A DNA stretch of 64,000 bases from Rhipicephalus microplus (GCF_043290135.1 NC_134704.1:23775501-23839500), one strand, 5' to 3'. Counted from the stretch's first letter, positions 1 to 19,984 are shown. Notes: generated from the sequence alone by a model not told the origin. Translations and numbers: made by a program.

Positions 1-839
1 CCCTCTCGGAGCGTCGGGATCCAACGCACGGAACGTGAATACAGATCGCAATTCATTTTCTGATCATCGCTAAGTTGGATTTTATGTACTGACGCATAAT
101 CCGTTTTTTTTTGTCTCTCTCCGGTGCGATGGGAAGCGATTCACCCGTACGCTGGCAGGTTAGAAACGCATTGCAGGTCTTCGCGAGAATCTTTGCTTCG
201 GAGCCGATGCGTAGAAAGTAAACACGTACATTGGCAGAGAGAGCGAGAATATGGTGGACGCTGGTGCTGAGACTATAGCGGAGAATGAATGCTTTGCCCA
301 GAGCCAGCTCTGCAAAGGAGGCTGGCCGACGGGGGCTTTGCGTTTGGCAGAAAGGGGGGGGGGGTAAGGGAGGGGCATTCCTTAGGCCACTGGTTCCGCA
401 AGGAAATTTCCTTGGGGCCCGCTGGCAACCAGTTAAATTGTTTGCGCAAACATTTCCCCAGAAAAGGGCCGCGCTTTTCGTGTATACACATTCGTTCGGC
501 AGATTCATCAGTGCCCGGCACTCGCTGTAGAGCGCATGATTTGGGGAGCGAGTTCCAAGCGTGCACTGGCGATTTCACTGCCCTTAACTAGCTGAACTCT
601 CAGCCGTTTAGAGAGTGAGGATGTTAGCTGATAATTTGATTGACTGGCCCTGTGAATACGTCGAGACCGATGTCACGTGTCCCGCTTTGCAGCTCCAAGG
701 CGGGCGAGATGATGAGGCGTGGCGTTGTTTTTTGTAAACATTTGCTTTTGTCGTTTTGTTTCTCTCCAGTTGCGGGACATCGTGTGACTCTGTGACTTTT
801 TCTCTGACGCAAGTTACGCGTGAAGCGACTATTTGGTAT
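1..839. other. Unassigned DNA, no supported gene
   Basis: The stretch includes a moderately GC-rich part (about 290-600) with a G homopolymer near 354-363. Open frames here overlap on both strands, show no recognisable domain and have no flanking gene structure. I see no repeat family I can name. Confidence 0.5.
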
Positions 840-1191
840 ATAGGCTATACAGTATACTCAGCACACAACCCCACTCATTCACTCACTCACTGTACATAGG
901 CTATACAGTATACCCAGCACACAACCCCACTCACTCACTCACTCACTGTACATAGGCTATACAGTATACCCAGCACACAACCCCACTCACTCACTCACTC
1001 ACTCACTGTACATAGGCTATACAGTATACCCAGCACACAACCCCACTCACTCACTCACTCACTCACTCACTCACTCACTGTACATAGGCTATACAGTATA
1101 CCCAGCACACAACCCCACTCACTCACTCACTCACTCACTCACTCACTCACTCACTCACTCACTCACTCACTCACCCACTCACTCACTCATT
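840..1191 (+). repeat. Five-copy tandem array with embedded, expanding (CACT)n tract
   Basis: Five head-to-tail units each begin 'ATAGGCTATACAGTATAC', continue 'CCAGCACACAACCCC' and end in an (ACTC)n run. Units start at 840, 896, 952, 1012 and 1084. Their lengths are 56, 56, 60, 72 and about 108 bp. The non-tetranucleotide part is almost identical in all copies. Length differs only in the ACTC run, in steps of 4 bp, and grows from left to right. Confidence 0.95.
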
Positions 1192-1339
1192 GCGCCATTT
1201 TGTAAATGAACCTCTCTCTCTCACCCACATCTAAAATATTGTTACGTAACAATGAGAGAGGCATGACCATTCACAAGCTGTATTTACGCTGATGTGTATA
1301 GCATCATTAAGCATCATCATGCGTAAAGCATGTTGCATA

Positions 1340-1526
1340 AGGGTAACTGACTGGATTCCCAGTGAAGGCAAGCGGATGAGGGGGAGACTGTAAGTAAGAT
1401 GGACAGATGAGGAAGTTTGCGGGTATAAAAGTGGCGGCAGCAAGCGCATGACCGAGTTGACTGGAGGAACATGGGAGAGGCCTTTGTCCTGCAGTGGGCG
1501 TAGTCAGGCTAATGATGATGATGATG
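1340..1526 (+). mobile_element. RTE-type LINE, 3'-terminal fragment
   Basis: This segment matches the reverse complement of the RTE fragment at 25.35-25.7 kb. Shared landmarks are 'CTGGATTCCCAG', 'GAAGTTTGCGGGTATAAA', 'GGAACATGGGAGAGGCC' and 'TTTGTCCTGCAGTGG'. It ends in (GATGAT)n, the simple-repeat tail typical of RTE-clade elements. It holds only the last residues of the reverse transcriptase and the short 3' end, so it is a severely 5'-truncated insertion on the plus strand. Clade assignment is by recognition of the coding sequence in the longer copy. Confidence 0.8.
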
Positions 1527-2418
1527 TATAGCATCAACCAAGATGGAAGACAGTGCACACAGTGGACAGACCAGCCCTCTCCTTCGTCGTATTCGGGGTG
1601 CAGAATGTCTGATCGCTGATATGTCAGCCACGTAGCATACCCCCCAGGCAGTAAAAGTGCCGTCTCGGTGCATATTCGTTATGGTCTTCATAATGCAGGC
1701 GGTAGGGTTTTAACCTACTGATCTGCACTACATCACTGGGCGTAGTTTCAGGCAGGGTGGTCTCCAAAGCAAAGAAGCCACTTGCACCCCAATATAATGG
1801 GTGCACGAAGTAGCATGAGTGTCGATCTACCACGACTTTTGCAAGAAACCCTTCTTTAAAGTCACCCCAATTTTCTATGCGATAATGAAAACGTAAAGAA
1901 CTCACAAGAAATCCCTTCGTTTAAAAATAATATGAAGATGGATATTCTGCAGTTTCTGACTCAAGTCTTCAGTAATGCAGGATTGCGCGACTTCCCATCT
2001 TATAGAGGGTGTTTAGATTCATAGCGATGAAACAGACCCTCATTCATGTACACGGGCTTCAGTTAGGCACTGGCATGACTTTGAAATACAGCATGACGCA
2101 ATCTTTTTTCAACTCCTGTGGTTGAACTTTCCACTTACCGCTCTCAAAAAAACAAAAAACAAAAACAGGGATGCGGTTTATGCCTAAAAAATCAATGCTC
2201 CAAGAGAAATTACGAAAGCAGACTTTACAGCGGCCTCACATAGGTGAGGCTGAACCTAATAGTGCAATCAGGTTCAATTAGGAAAACGAGACGTGGGTGA
2301 ATGTATGGCTAATTATATGGCTGCCTATGCGAATGAATACGGTTATATTTATCAGTTTTTTGTTGTTGCTTCGCCCAGTGACTAATTTTTAACAATAACA
2401 AAAGCTGATATTTTGCCC
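1527..2418. other. Unassigned DNA, no supported gene
   Basis: No recognisable coding domain. The open frames are short and end at random stops. A-rich runs occur near 2140-2160. Confidence 0.5.
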
Positions 2419-2490
2419 ACTGGACGGCTTTACGCTCTCCCATAGTAGAGTACGAAGTACTCCAAATCTTTAAAAAAATTTTTTAAACAC
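2419..2490 (+). repeat. Dispersed ~70-bp hairpin motif, copy 1
   Basis: The copy reads GGACGGCTTTACGCTCTCCC, CATAGTA, then the palindrome GAGTAC-GAA-GTACTC (2448-2462), CAAATC, and a T-rich and A-rich run. Further copies lie near 14.43, 42.42, 45.12 and 50.0 kb, all in the same orientation. The sequences outside the motif do not match, so this is a short conserved block or the terminus of an unrecognised repeat. Confidence 0.75.
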
Positions 2491-3084
2491 ACTAATTAGA
2501 GCAATACGAACAGTCTAACTAACCTCGCGTTGAAGAGAAGTAAAGCAAGCAAGCATAAGGCAAAAATTAACTTCATTGTGGGGCACAAGAAAACCATAGA
2601 AATACCATATATAATTGACGAAACCTGGCTGGAAATTAAAGTACCGTAAGAAGATAATTACACTTTATACACAACAGCCCTCATCTATCTAGCATAATTA
2701 AGCATATAGCTAAAAAATGAGCGTTCCTAGAGAACTGTTTCACACATATTAGAGCATCCATTGAAGGTATACTTGGTGTTTTACGGTGCCTGTTCCGTTT
2801 AACGCCTGGTATCTGCAGGTTGCCGAAAGATCTGAAGCAAAAATATCACGAGTCAACCAACGTTAAGTGAGCACATCTTGTCATAGCTAATGTGACTGAT
2901 TGCTGACTTACAGTCAATTAGCAATCACTGCAATCACAGCACTCACTTGCAGTCATGCTAGCTCACATCGATCACATGCCGATGACGGCAGAAACCATTC
3001 CGGACGCCGTCTTGAGAGGTGATCGCGGTTGAAGGCAACGAAAGCAGTCCTGAACTTTTTGAAGACCAGCGGTTATAGATGAAT
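2491..3084. other. Unassigned AT-rich DNA
   Basis: No supported gene. The stretch near 2880-2950 contains direct and imperfect repeats of 'CAATCAC' type but no element I can name. Confidence 0.5.
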
Positions 3085-3122
3085 GGTTTTGGGACGTTAA
3101 ACCCCACATATCGATCGATATA
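3085..3122 (+). mobile_element. Tick tRNA-SINE family 1, tail fragment
   Basis: Only the last ~25 bp of the SINE body (GGTTTTGGGACGTTAAACCC) and its 'CACATATC' tail are present. Upstream DNA does not match the SINE. Confidence 0.55.
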
Positions 3123-3164
3123 GATGAATGATGTTATGATGACTGTGAAGTGCGACTGCACGTG

Positions 3165-3280
3165 AGCGCGTGCTCTCCTCTCTCTTGAAATTCTCCCCCT
3201 GTAGAGGGTAGCATACCGCTTTGTCTAGACTGATTAACATTTCTGTCTTTCCTTTCTCTCCTGTTCCTTGCTACTGACTC
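3165..3280 (+). mobile_element. Possible LINE 3'-UTR relic
   Basis: It resembles the 3' UTR of the LINE fragment that follows (about 4030-4120): a 'CTGTAGAGGGTAGCA' block, a degenerate 'GATTAACATTTCTGTCTTTCC' equivalent and pyrimidine-rich flanks. No coding sequence is attached. A pyrimidine-rich coincidence is possible. Confidence 0.35.
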
Positions 3281-3344
3281 AATCAAGGTAAATAAATTTC
3301 TTACTCTGTCTACATAATGTCGTTTATATACGACTAACACGGCG

Positions 3345-4119
3345 CGCGGTGCTGTAGTACTTAATTCATACGACAAGCACCACGCATGTGATTGGGATGA
3401 AACGATGCTGATCGTTTTCAATATGAAGAACATAGTCACGACACTTAGAATTAATGAATTCTCAGGCTTTATGCGCTTAGCCCATGAAGGAACCCGTGTG
3501 GTCCCGATTCCTCTATCAAGGAATGATGCAGCAAGACAACTTTACCTGCTGGCTCGAGATCTCACACGTACGTTCTGGTCATCTACCAGCTTCCAAAGGT
3601 GTCAATTTTATGAACTGAATCCTTCGCTCAAGCTAAAGCTACCATCACAACTTTCCCGCTCCGATGCGACACTGTTATGCCGCCTTTGGTTGGGTCTTGC
3701 ATTCACAAAGGCGTACTCCTTTCGCATTGGTATGGCAGACACTCCTACATGTGACTACTGCGGAGATGAAGAGATCATCGAACACGTCCTGTGCAGCTGC
3801 GCTTACTACGACACACAGCGATGCCAGCTCCGGATGGTTTTGAATCAACTTGACCCCGGACCATTTTGTGTGCAGAAGATACTAGGACCTTGGGCATCTG
3901 CCTCAGTTGCGCAGAAAGCAACTAAAGCACTGCTACTTTACCTAAAGTCAACAAACCTGAGCGACCGCCTGTAGACTGTGTGTGCTCCACGAGTGTGCTC
4001 GGGATTGTGTGTACCTTCTCATCTCTCTGCAATCTCTTTTCTCCCCTTTATCCCTACCCCAGTGCAGGGTAGCAAACCGGATGCGCGTCTGGTTAACCTC
4101 CCTGCCTTTCCTTGCATCT

Positions 4120-4162
<43 letters not shown>
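3345..4162 (+). mobile_element. I/Ingi-like LINE, 3' fragment with (TC)n tail
   Basis: A 5'-truncated non-LTR retrotransposon. The end of its ORF2 is intact to a stop at 3972-3974. It is followed by a ~150-bp 3' UTR with the 'CAGTGCAGGGTAGCAAACCGG' type block and a (TC)n tail at about 4122-4161. The start is approximate: the reading frame can be followed upstream of its first ATG, but the RNase H portion there is degraded. Confidence 0.8.
3405..3974 (+). pseudogene. LINE ORF2 C-terminus (post-RNase H zinc knuckle)
   Basis: The 189 codons match the tail of RNase-H-bearing non-LTR reverse transcriptases. A degraded end of the RNase H domain (about residues 1-30) is followed by 'VPIPLSRNDAARQL' (33-46), which links RNase H to the C-terminal region. 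'LLCRLWLGLAFT' (90-101) precedes a CX2CX7HX4C zinc knuckle with C116, C119, H127 and C132. The protein ends in a conserved-looking helical tail (LGPWASASVAQKATKALL). The 5' part with endonuclease and RT is absent, so it cannot be autonomous. The ATG is not a real start; it is simply the first methionine in the remnant. A host protein is unlikely because the knuckle and its surroundings are diagnostic of this retroelement class. Confidence 0.85.
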
Positions 4163-5051
4163 GCTTTATGCACCAAAATCATGATATCGGAAAAGCCGTA
4201 AAGGGTGCCTAAACCACTCCGACTTCAAAGACGAGACGGTGGCTTTTTTTTCTCGCCTTCACTGCTTTTCCTACAGATGCTGTTTCCTCCTCACCACTTA
4301 TTTATTCATATTCGTTTCATAGCGTTGTATAGTGCGAGCTTATTTGTACTTGCTGTGTCGAAAACGCACGAAAGGAAGCGAAAGAAAATGATCATGCACC
4401 ATAGCCTAGCGAGACAAGGCGGCGAGGGTAGTTTTATCAGCTATCTGAAAAAAATAATATTTGGAAATTACGCTCAGAAACCTAGGAACTACTCTGAATT
4501 CGGAAAATATTCTTTCTTTTAGGGCCTATTTTCTGGGCCACAGCAGCAAGAACGTCTGCTTATAGCCGTATGTGTATATGATGGATGATGCAAAAATAAT
4601 TTGTTGCGAATTTATTTTCATTAAAATTTGGCACTTCAACCTTTTATCTTATTAGGTATTGCACACCATTGTATTGGTCGATACTAATTGTATTAGTACA
4701 TAAAACAATCATCATTAAAAAGAAAGAAAAGCTCTGTATACTTAGTCAACCGGTTAGCTTTTCTTTCCTCATTATCTCAATTCTAAACTTTATCCCTCCA
4801 TTAACCACCAGTCCCCCCCCCCCCCCCTCCCTGAAGTTGGTAAGTCAATCACAAGGTCCAAGCAAGGAAGCAAGCGATCGTAAAACAGGATACGAAAAAT
4901 TTTTCCAACTGGACATTCCTCGTGCACGGACCAATAGAGAGCTTATTTCTACTCTCACATCACGTGAACAGCCTGCTCCCGTCACATATTCTGCGGAAAT
5001 GACGGAAAATGCCAAGAGAGAGTAACACATTCGTTTATTGTACTTTGGGCG
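4163..5051. other. Unassigned AT-rich DNA
   Basis: No supported gene. There is a C homopolymer at about 4813-4826 and A- and T-rich runs. Open frames across it show no domain. Confidence 0.5.
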
Positions 5052-5255
5052 GTTGTTTGGGACCCTTCAATGCGGGACCTGGGTTTAATTTTTAGCACCT
5101 GAAATTCCTCAACGTACCCCCCAGTCTGTGTACACGCGTGTTGCACTTCGCGCGTATCGAAATGCGATCGTCGTTTCCGGGAGTCGAACCCACGTCCTTG
5201 GGTTTATCAGAAAAAAAAACAACATAGTTGCCGAGCTGCCACGCCTGGCATGCGT
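5052..5255 (-). mobile_element. Degenerate tRNA-headed SINE (family 3)
   Basis: On the minus strand a tRNA-like head includes an A-box-like 'GGCAGCTCGGCAACT' and a B-box 'GTGGGTTCGACTCCC' (about 5180-5250). The body that follows has a 'GCGAAGTGCAACACG' segment. Head and body order fit a tRNA-derived SINE distinct from the two common families in this window. No target-site duplication is clear. Confidence 0.55.
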
Positions 5256-7329
5256 CACGATGCACTAATACTACTACTTTTTCATGTGTTTAACCAACAA
5301 GCTTGTCAGCTGACATGACAGCACGATTATCAACGACATCTGATGAGTAAAAAAACGTAAGCTCCTTTTCGTCGAACGGATGACTTAGAATGATTATACA
5401 TACCAGGTTGTTTAGAAGACAGAATCAATATGTAGTAGAATTGTACATTCGGGTGTCCTTTGTATCAATTTTCCGCATTAGACTACGAAGTATCACAGAT
5501 TCATCACACATGATTCATTCCGTGTCGCGAGAAGACACCTCTGCCTAACAAAAATTGTCAATCGATGGTTACTCGTAATAGTTAAATCTCAGTGCATAGT
5601 CGAGTGTGGAGTCCGCGAAATGACATTAATACGAGCTACGGCCGTCTTAGTAATGTTGGTCCTCGCCGAGTAAGAATTGTTCGGCTTCCCAGGAACCACA
5701 GCTCGGGGCAGCCGATGCTAAAGCAATGAATCTCCGCACACGTCGCGAGGCGGTGCCTGTCGACTCGTGTGCCACGTCCGCAGTCTTGAAGTGCTCGCTC
5801 CTCCACGGCCTTGCACTGTCCAGTGTGCCGGAGTTTGCGCGGCGGCGCGGGCTTTAGAAAGGAGCGAGTGACCAGAGCGACAGGCCGCTGTCTCGGCTCT
5901 AATTACCATCCGACGTTCCTTGTCGCGGTCTTGCGAGACGCTGTTAGAATAAATTACCTCGTTACTCTTTCGCGCTCCTTGGAAGGCCTATGGTGAGCGC
6001 TGCATTGCCTCGCCGACAGTACAAAAAAGAGAGAAAAGTTTAAGAGGGCGTTTGTTAGAGAAATTTCACCCTTTACGTGCGAGGTTTTCTTGCTATTTAT
6101 GTGGCGTACGTGATGCATCAATTACCCTGCCTGCAAGTTGCCTCGTTTGACAATTTTTCTTGGAGAGCCTCAATAAGACCTAGAAAACCACAAAACTCGT
6201 CTGCCCGTGAGCGCGATTTAATGCTGGGCGCAGGAGCTCATGCAGGCATTCTCAACAGGTAACTCACAGTTTTATTGTTAGCGGACTCGAGAAATATACG
6301 AAGGAAGCAAGAAAAATGGTAAGAAAACAACACTTATTCAGGAGAGGCACTTAAGATTGAAAACGTGGCGAGTCACTCATTTGTTTTGTGCTGCGAGTAG
6401 CTTGTACAGAAAGCTATACACCGACAACTCAAGGGAGACAGTTCTAGTTTTCGTCGCTTGTGCACCGTACTTGTATTCGGAACTCCTCGAGAAGTATACA
6501 TACACATGCAGGGTGACAGAGCATGAACGGTGACATGTTGTGCTTCTAGGCTACCAGGTGTCGCCTGTTGCTCATACGCTGAAACCCGCGTCATAATAAC
6601 TTTACTTTTACTTTTTCACAAAGAGGCATAGATAAAATAACTTAACAAACCAAAATGTATTGTCGTCACGTGGTACTGACGGTGAGGGAAGCAGAATTTC
6701 AGCAGTTGAGGAAACATTTTATTGGACGAACTTGCGCCTGGAAACAGCATAAGTGTCACATTCGGTGCGATGATGCTTTTCGAGTACAGCAGTCTGTCAT
6801 CGGCGATGGAAAATTTCATAGAGTCTCCTAATATATCACTAGAGGCAAATCTGGCGCTATAGTGTCTATAGGAGCTGCCACGCGTGGCGCTTCAGCAAGC
6901 ATGAGAAAAGTGGGATATTGATTTGTCAAATCTTCGTTGTTTCGGCTCTGTTTGGTTTGTTGTCATCTGAAGCCGCTTTGTCACATGACAAGGTTAAGCA
7001 AATGTTCAACAGTTATACTTCAGTGGCTCAACCCTAAACACAAAAATAAACAGTCATAAGTGCTTGATAAGCTCCAAACACTAATATTAGACACGTCAGC
7101 GTACTACCTATTATTCTCATGGTGCACGCTGAACATTTGCAGTGCCACAGTTCTTTCTAGTAAATATTGTAGAAAACTATCAAAAACCTCATTGGCCGTG
7201 TTCTGTGCGAGCTATTGTGCATACGGTAAACTGCACTGTTATCAGAGGTCCTCGCGTGCAAACAAGAAGGTACTCAAATATTGGCGTGGTCATACTACAT
7301 GTTTGTAAAACGGTCTGCGTCACTTGCGA
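5256..7329. other. Unassigned DNA, no supported gene
   Basis: About 2 kb with only short unrelated open frames. The GC-richer part (5630-5960) has no recognisable domain or splice-delimited exon. I cannot exclude a short exon. Confidence 0.45.
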
Positions 7330-7775
<446 letters not shown>

Positions 7776-8717
7776 ATTTGAAGCTTCAACTTGTGTTCTT
7801 CAGCGGGCACCCAAATAAGTGCATAAGCGCTTTTTGCACATCACATCCATCGAAAACTGCGATAGCCGCCAACGGTTGAGCCCACGAGTTTGAGCTCATC
7901 GCTACCCACTATAAGCTACAGTGACGTTTGTAATAGGTGTCTGTGGAACAGTAAACCACCATAACAAATAATTTTTTTCTTGATTCTATTTGAGTTTTTT
8001 TTTTTACTTCACAAACAATAACACTAACCACTGCCGATCAGATGCACCGCCAGCCAGAACGTCCCTTTTCGCTCAAGGTGTGACAAAAACGCAAGGATGC
8101 AATAAAATTCACGCCGCAAAGGCAACTGCAGTCAAAAACATAGCACGGCGACTGTGCCAATTCGCTGAATGTGGCGGGAAAGTGATTGAAGAGCGGATTT
8201 CAAAGCCACACGAAAAACGGTATCAAGAAATAACAAATAAAACGCTGGGCCGCCGGAAATTTGCAATCTTGGTAAGTGGAACTCGTGATGGAGGAGGGTG
8301 TCAAAACCGACGGTGTCGCTTGTTCGGCCGGTTCGATACGCTGGCGGTGCCGTAAAAAGAAGAACGGCCTGTTCTAGCAGCACAAACCAAGTTGTCAACT
8401 CGGCTGACGGTGAACGCTTCTGCGGTTTATACAACTCGAAAGACATCGCTGTCGGTGGGCGAATAACACCGCAGATTTTATGGTCAAGTTGTCAGCTCGA
8501 GTCAAAACGAGCAAACACTCATGACAAGCACGATGACGTAAAAGGGGCGGAAACCTGGACAGAAGAAAGACACGCTGGCGTAGCCGATTATAAAGTAGAT
8601 CGTTCTGTTGTCATTTTCCGTCTCTCTCATCGTGCAACATCATAAAAATATGTTTTGGTGGCAGTACGACGAACCGGTGGACATCGACTCCGCCCCATTC
8701 GTTTAGTTGTTCTGGTC
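7776..8717. other. Unassigned DNA, no supported gene
   Basis: Open frames around 7990-8645 on both strands overlap each other and show no domain. Confidence 0.45.
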
Positions 8718-8984
8718 AGTTAAATTGTTTGATTTATTTGATTTTGTGGGGTTTAACGTCCCAAAACCACTATTTGATTATGAGAGACGCCGTAGTGGAG
8801 GGCTCCAGAAATCTTGACCACCTGGGTTCTTTAACGTGCACCCAAATCTGAGTACACGGGCCTACAACATTTCCGCCTCCATCGTAAATGCAGCCACCAC
8901 AGCCGGGATTTGATCCCGCGACCTGCGGGTCAGCAGCCGAGTACCTTAGCCACTAGACCACCGTGGTGGGGCTAGTTAAATTGT
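8718..8984 (-). mobile_element. Tick tRNA-SINE family 1, full-length, with TSD
   Basis: A complete minus-strand SINE. Its tRNA-like head (A box TGGTCTAGTGGCT, B box GGGATCAAATCCC) ends at 8973 and is followed by the conserved body. The tail 'TTGATTTATTTGATTTT' (plus-strand reading) is near 8727-8745. An 11-bp target-site duplication AGTTAAATTGT flanks it (8718-8728 and 8974-8984). Intact direct repeats show insertion by target-primed reverse transcription with little later decay. Confidence 0.93.
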
Positions 8985-9074
8985 AGGGGAGCAATATAAT
9001 ATGCTGGTTTTTACAATGGCAGTGCTCTAGCTGCAGTTGCTGGGAACTTTGCGATTCCTCTGCTTGGTTTCATA

Positions 9075-9305
9075 TTAATAGTTTGTGGCGTTACGTGCTA
9101 AAACTACGGTATTGTTATGAGAGACACCATATCGGAGGGCTCTGGAAATTTCGACAGCCCGGATTATCCTGCGCATATATCTAGGCACACGAGTCATCTA
9201 TAGCATTCTGCTTCCATCAACGACGTGGCCACCACTGCCAAGATCAGCCCCTGCTACCTTCGGTTCAGCATTCCAGCACCGTTAACCACTAGACCACCGT
9301 GAAGT
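9075..9305 (-). mobile_element. Tick tRNA-SINE, diverged copy
   Basis: It is recognisable by GAGAGACACC, 'GGAGGGCTCTGGAAATTTCG' and the head end 'AACCACTAGACCACCGTG'. It is much more diverged than the copy 100 bp upstream and has the same orientation. It is an older insertion or a different subfamily. Confidence 0.75.
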
Positions 9306-13918
<4,613 letters not shown>

Positions 13919-13928
13919 ATATATATAA

Positions 13929-14010
13929 ATTTTGTGCCAATTGTTCATTTAGTGGCTGACGATGATGAGGAATTTGGGCTGAAGTGGGTATGCGCCACAT
14001 TTTAATGGGA
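13929..14010 (+). repeat. 0.75-kb repeat, internal fragment
   Basis: It is nearly identical to 15470-15545 (AATTTTGTGCCAATTGTTCA, 'TTTAGTGGCTGACGA', 'GAAGTGGGTATGCGCCAC'). Only this ~80-bp internal block is present. It starts right at the end of the (AC)n(TA)n microsatellite. Confidence 0.85.
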
Positions 14011-14430
14011 GACACTGTGGGTGGGCGCGTGCGTGCTAGAGTGAAAGAGAGAGAGCTCACTTTATCGGTCAAAGAGGTCGCACATTTAGTGGCTCTTCAG
14101 CAGCATAGGTCTTCTGTGAGGCCACATAGGCGCGTAAGCGGCTGTGCTAATTTACGGAAGCTTATAGTACACCATGAATATTTAGGCGATACGCCAGTTA
14201 AGAGTCGTTTGGTTAGGCAGCGTTTCCTTAAATTTTTTTTCTGCCACCCGCCTTCACGTTTGCCAGTACAGAAAAAAAATAAGAAAAAAACAAGCCCTTC
14301 AATTGCAGCTATACTGGGACACGCTTGACGGTTTTCTAGAGAGCATACGATTCGTCTGAGCGATAAATAAGTTAAACGAACGCGCGTGATTTCCTGCAGA
14401 GGCTTAAACAGGCAACCGATGTACGGACAG
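14011..14430. other. Unassigned DNA
   Basis: An open frame on the plus strand to about 14328 has no recognisable domain. Confidence 0.4.
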
Positions 14431-14502
14431 CGGGACGGCTCAATGCTCTCCCATAGTTGAGTACGAAGTACTCGAAATTGTTAAACATTTTTTTCTAAAC
14501 AA
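14431..14502 (+). repeat. Dispersed ~70-bp hairpin motif, copy 2
   Basis: It has the same order of blocks as the copy at 2.42 kb, including the exact palindrome GAGTAC-GAA-GTACTC preceded by CTCTCCCATAGTT. Confidence 0.75.
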
Positions 14503-15240
14503 ACCGTGTCCATGCGCCGATAAACTGAAGACGTGCGCAAACAACAGCTCAAGTGATTTATTACAGACAGTGACTTAATTACAATGAATTAGTGAGAAAA
14601 TTGCATGAACTCTGTGTGTATCACACGTTTGAAGAAATTGAAATGACTTAAAAATGATATTTAAGTTAAACACACAGCAGTGATTTACTTAACTTTCCGA
14701 CGCTCTTTAGCGAATGCTCATAAAGAGATTTCTGACGTGGATTTCAGTCATTGTTTCATTATTGCTTTGTTTACATTTTTGCAGACTCAGCGTGTTTGTT
14801 TGTGAAGTTAGACTATGTTGATATAATCAAAAAGGGTAGTTTAAATGTGTTTTCTGTGCGTTGAAGCAGAGCTACAATGCAGTCTACATATGTGTGTGAC
14901 TATTAAACAACACTGCTCTGTCTTGTTCCGCTATAAACGTTTTCATGTGCTAGTGTGGACCAACAGGAGCATGGACATCAATAGAGCTTTCTCATATTGG
15001 TTGCCTTCAAGTGATCATGACTGCAATGTTGGTTAAATGTGTTAACTAACATAGCACGGGTTTTTAACAAAGCGGATAGTCTGCCTCGGTTGGTGGAGCG
15101 CACACGAGATGGCGACGACGAAATAGAAACGCTGGACACGCTGACTAGCAGCTAAAATTTATTCGATTGAGAAAAAGCAAGCATATATAGATGTTGTACA
15201 AAAAAAAGTAAGCAAGAAAAGCGAGATAATAATAATAAAA
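14503..15240. other. Unassigned AT-rich DNA
   Basis: No supported gene and no recognisable repeat. Confidence 0.45.
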
Positions 15241-15914
15241 ACGCCAGGCCTGTGCGGAAGGCGCAGCACTGTCACAAAAAAAAAAGCTAGAAGAGCGGCC
15301 TTTCAGAGCCTTTTCTAAACACTCATTTAGTAATTGCTGCAAGCACACTTGCTTGATGTCCAGTACGGCATTAATAATAAAAATTTTAGTGTAGTAGGCA
15401 GGCATTAGATATGCTATTTTTCGTCGTTCTTCTGTGAAGTGTGGTATCCGCTAAACTATTGTGAGGAATTTTGTGCCAATTGTTCATTTAGTGGCTGACG
15501 ACGACGAGGAATTTGGGCTGAAGTGGGTATGCGCCACAGTTAATAGGAAAACAAGAACAAGCTTTTGTAATGTGTTGGAGCATTGGACGACCCACTCGTT
15601 ACGCTATTCGCATAGTGCGACAACTGGTTGTTCTCTCGCTCTTTTAAAATGCTTTATAAGTCGTATTAACGCGATTGCTTTCCCGACATGAAGCCTGCCT
15701 AGGGCAAGTTTGCCAACAACTCCCAAGCACCGGCTCGGCTTAGTGGCAGAATACTGGGCTGGCACCCACCGGACCCGGGTTCGAGTCCAACTGTGTCATT
15801 GGTACTAGGTATTTTTGCTAATTTCGCGCGATGTGGTCACGGACACCGGCGGCGGCGGACAACTACGGTGCTGTGCGAGACACGAGTTGTGATCTCATGA
15901 CAGCTTTCTCTGTG
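15241..15914 (+). repeat. 0.75-kb interspersed repeat with tRNA-like module, copy A
   Basis: It is co-linear with copies at 24.5-25.3 and 51.0-51.8 kb. The order is GCCAGGCCTGTGCGG, 'GAGCGGCCTTTCAGAGCC', a 'TAGTGGCTGACGACGA' block, 'GGAGCATTGGACGACCCACT', a tRNA-like module (15728-15800), a (CGG)-containing block, and a terminal hairpin ACAGC-TTTC-..GTGT near 15900-15914. It does not encode a protein. The element class is not known to me. It carries no long TIRs or LTRs and no CTRR end of a Helitron. Confidence 0.8.
15728..15800 (+). promoter_or_regulatory. tRNA-like module (pol III A/B boxes) in the 0.75-kb repeat
   Basis: An A-box-like GGCTTAGTGGCAGAA lies about 30 nt upstream of a B box GGGTTCGAGTCC, within a tRNA-sized block. 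Copies B and C carry the same block. It sits in the 3' third of the repeat rather than at its start, unlike an ordinary SINE. Confidence 0.6.
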
Positions 15915-16296
15915 AAAAAAAAAAATGCCACAAGGACGCATATATACGGGTATCATATTTTCCGGGTTCTGCATAAGTATACGTAAGTAGTGCGTCACTC
16001 AGCGAAATTGCAGATCGCTTTTCTTTCGAATGTGAAATAGCTCAATCAGTTCAGCTTGTCCTCTGATCTTCATGTTTCGAGAGTGTCATCGTGTCGCCGA
16101 AGAAGGCTGCGCAGTCACATACGTGACAATGACCGGTGATAGAGAGAAGGGTTTCTTACAGTGAGCGTTCGGGTATACCGTAAAACGAACGTTAACGCAT
16201 CTTCAGCTTTTTTCAGTGTTTTTCCACAAAATAATGGCATACCAACTCGCTCAGGCTTCCTTTCTTATGCAAATAGTTGGCTTGATTGGCACATGG

Positions 16297-16545
16297 TCCG
16301 CCGCGGTTCAGTAAGCAAGTACAGTGCTCGTCTACTGATCCGAAGGGCGTGGGTTCGAATCCGGTTGTGGCGGCCACGTTTCGATGAATGCGAAATGCTA
16401 CAGAGCACCGTGTCCCGTGTGCTGTCAGTGTACGTTAAATAACACCAGACAGATATTTCCGGAGCCCTCCTCTAAGGCGTGTCTCGTAATCGTATTGTGA
16501 GTTTCGGCACGTAAAATCGCAGGTATTCTTATTACTTGGTGTATG
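16297..16545 (+). mobile_element. Tick tRNA-SINE family 2
   Basis: The tRNA-like head (CGCGGTTCAGTAAG..., B box GGGTTCGAATCC at about 16352) is followed by a body with 'GTGTGCTGTCAGTGTACGTT' and 'TTTCCGGAGCCCTCC'. Family 2 differs from family 1 in the middle of the body, having 'TGTCAGTGCACG' rather than 'CAGATTTGGGTGCACG'. The tail is 'ATTCTTATTACT'-like. Confidence 0.8.

Positions 16546-19984
<3,439 letters not shown>

Noticed and set aside
840..1191. CRISPR array, because of regular repeats
   Set aside because: The 'spacers' are a tetranucleotide run of varying length, the units are contiguous, and the genome is eukaryotic.
15241..15914. Helitron identity for the 0.75-kb repeat, suggested by its 3' hairpin
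   Set aside because: The sequence after the hairpin is not CTRR, no consistent 5' TC end is visible, and the copies do not sit between A and T in a consistent way.
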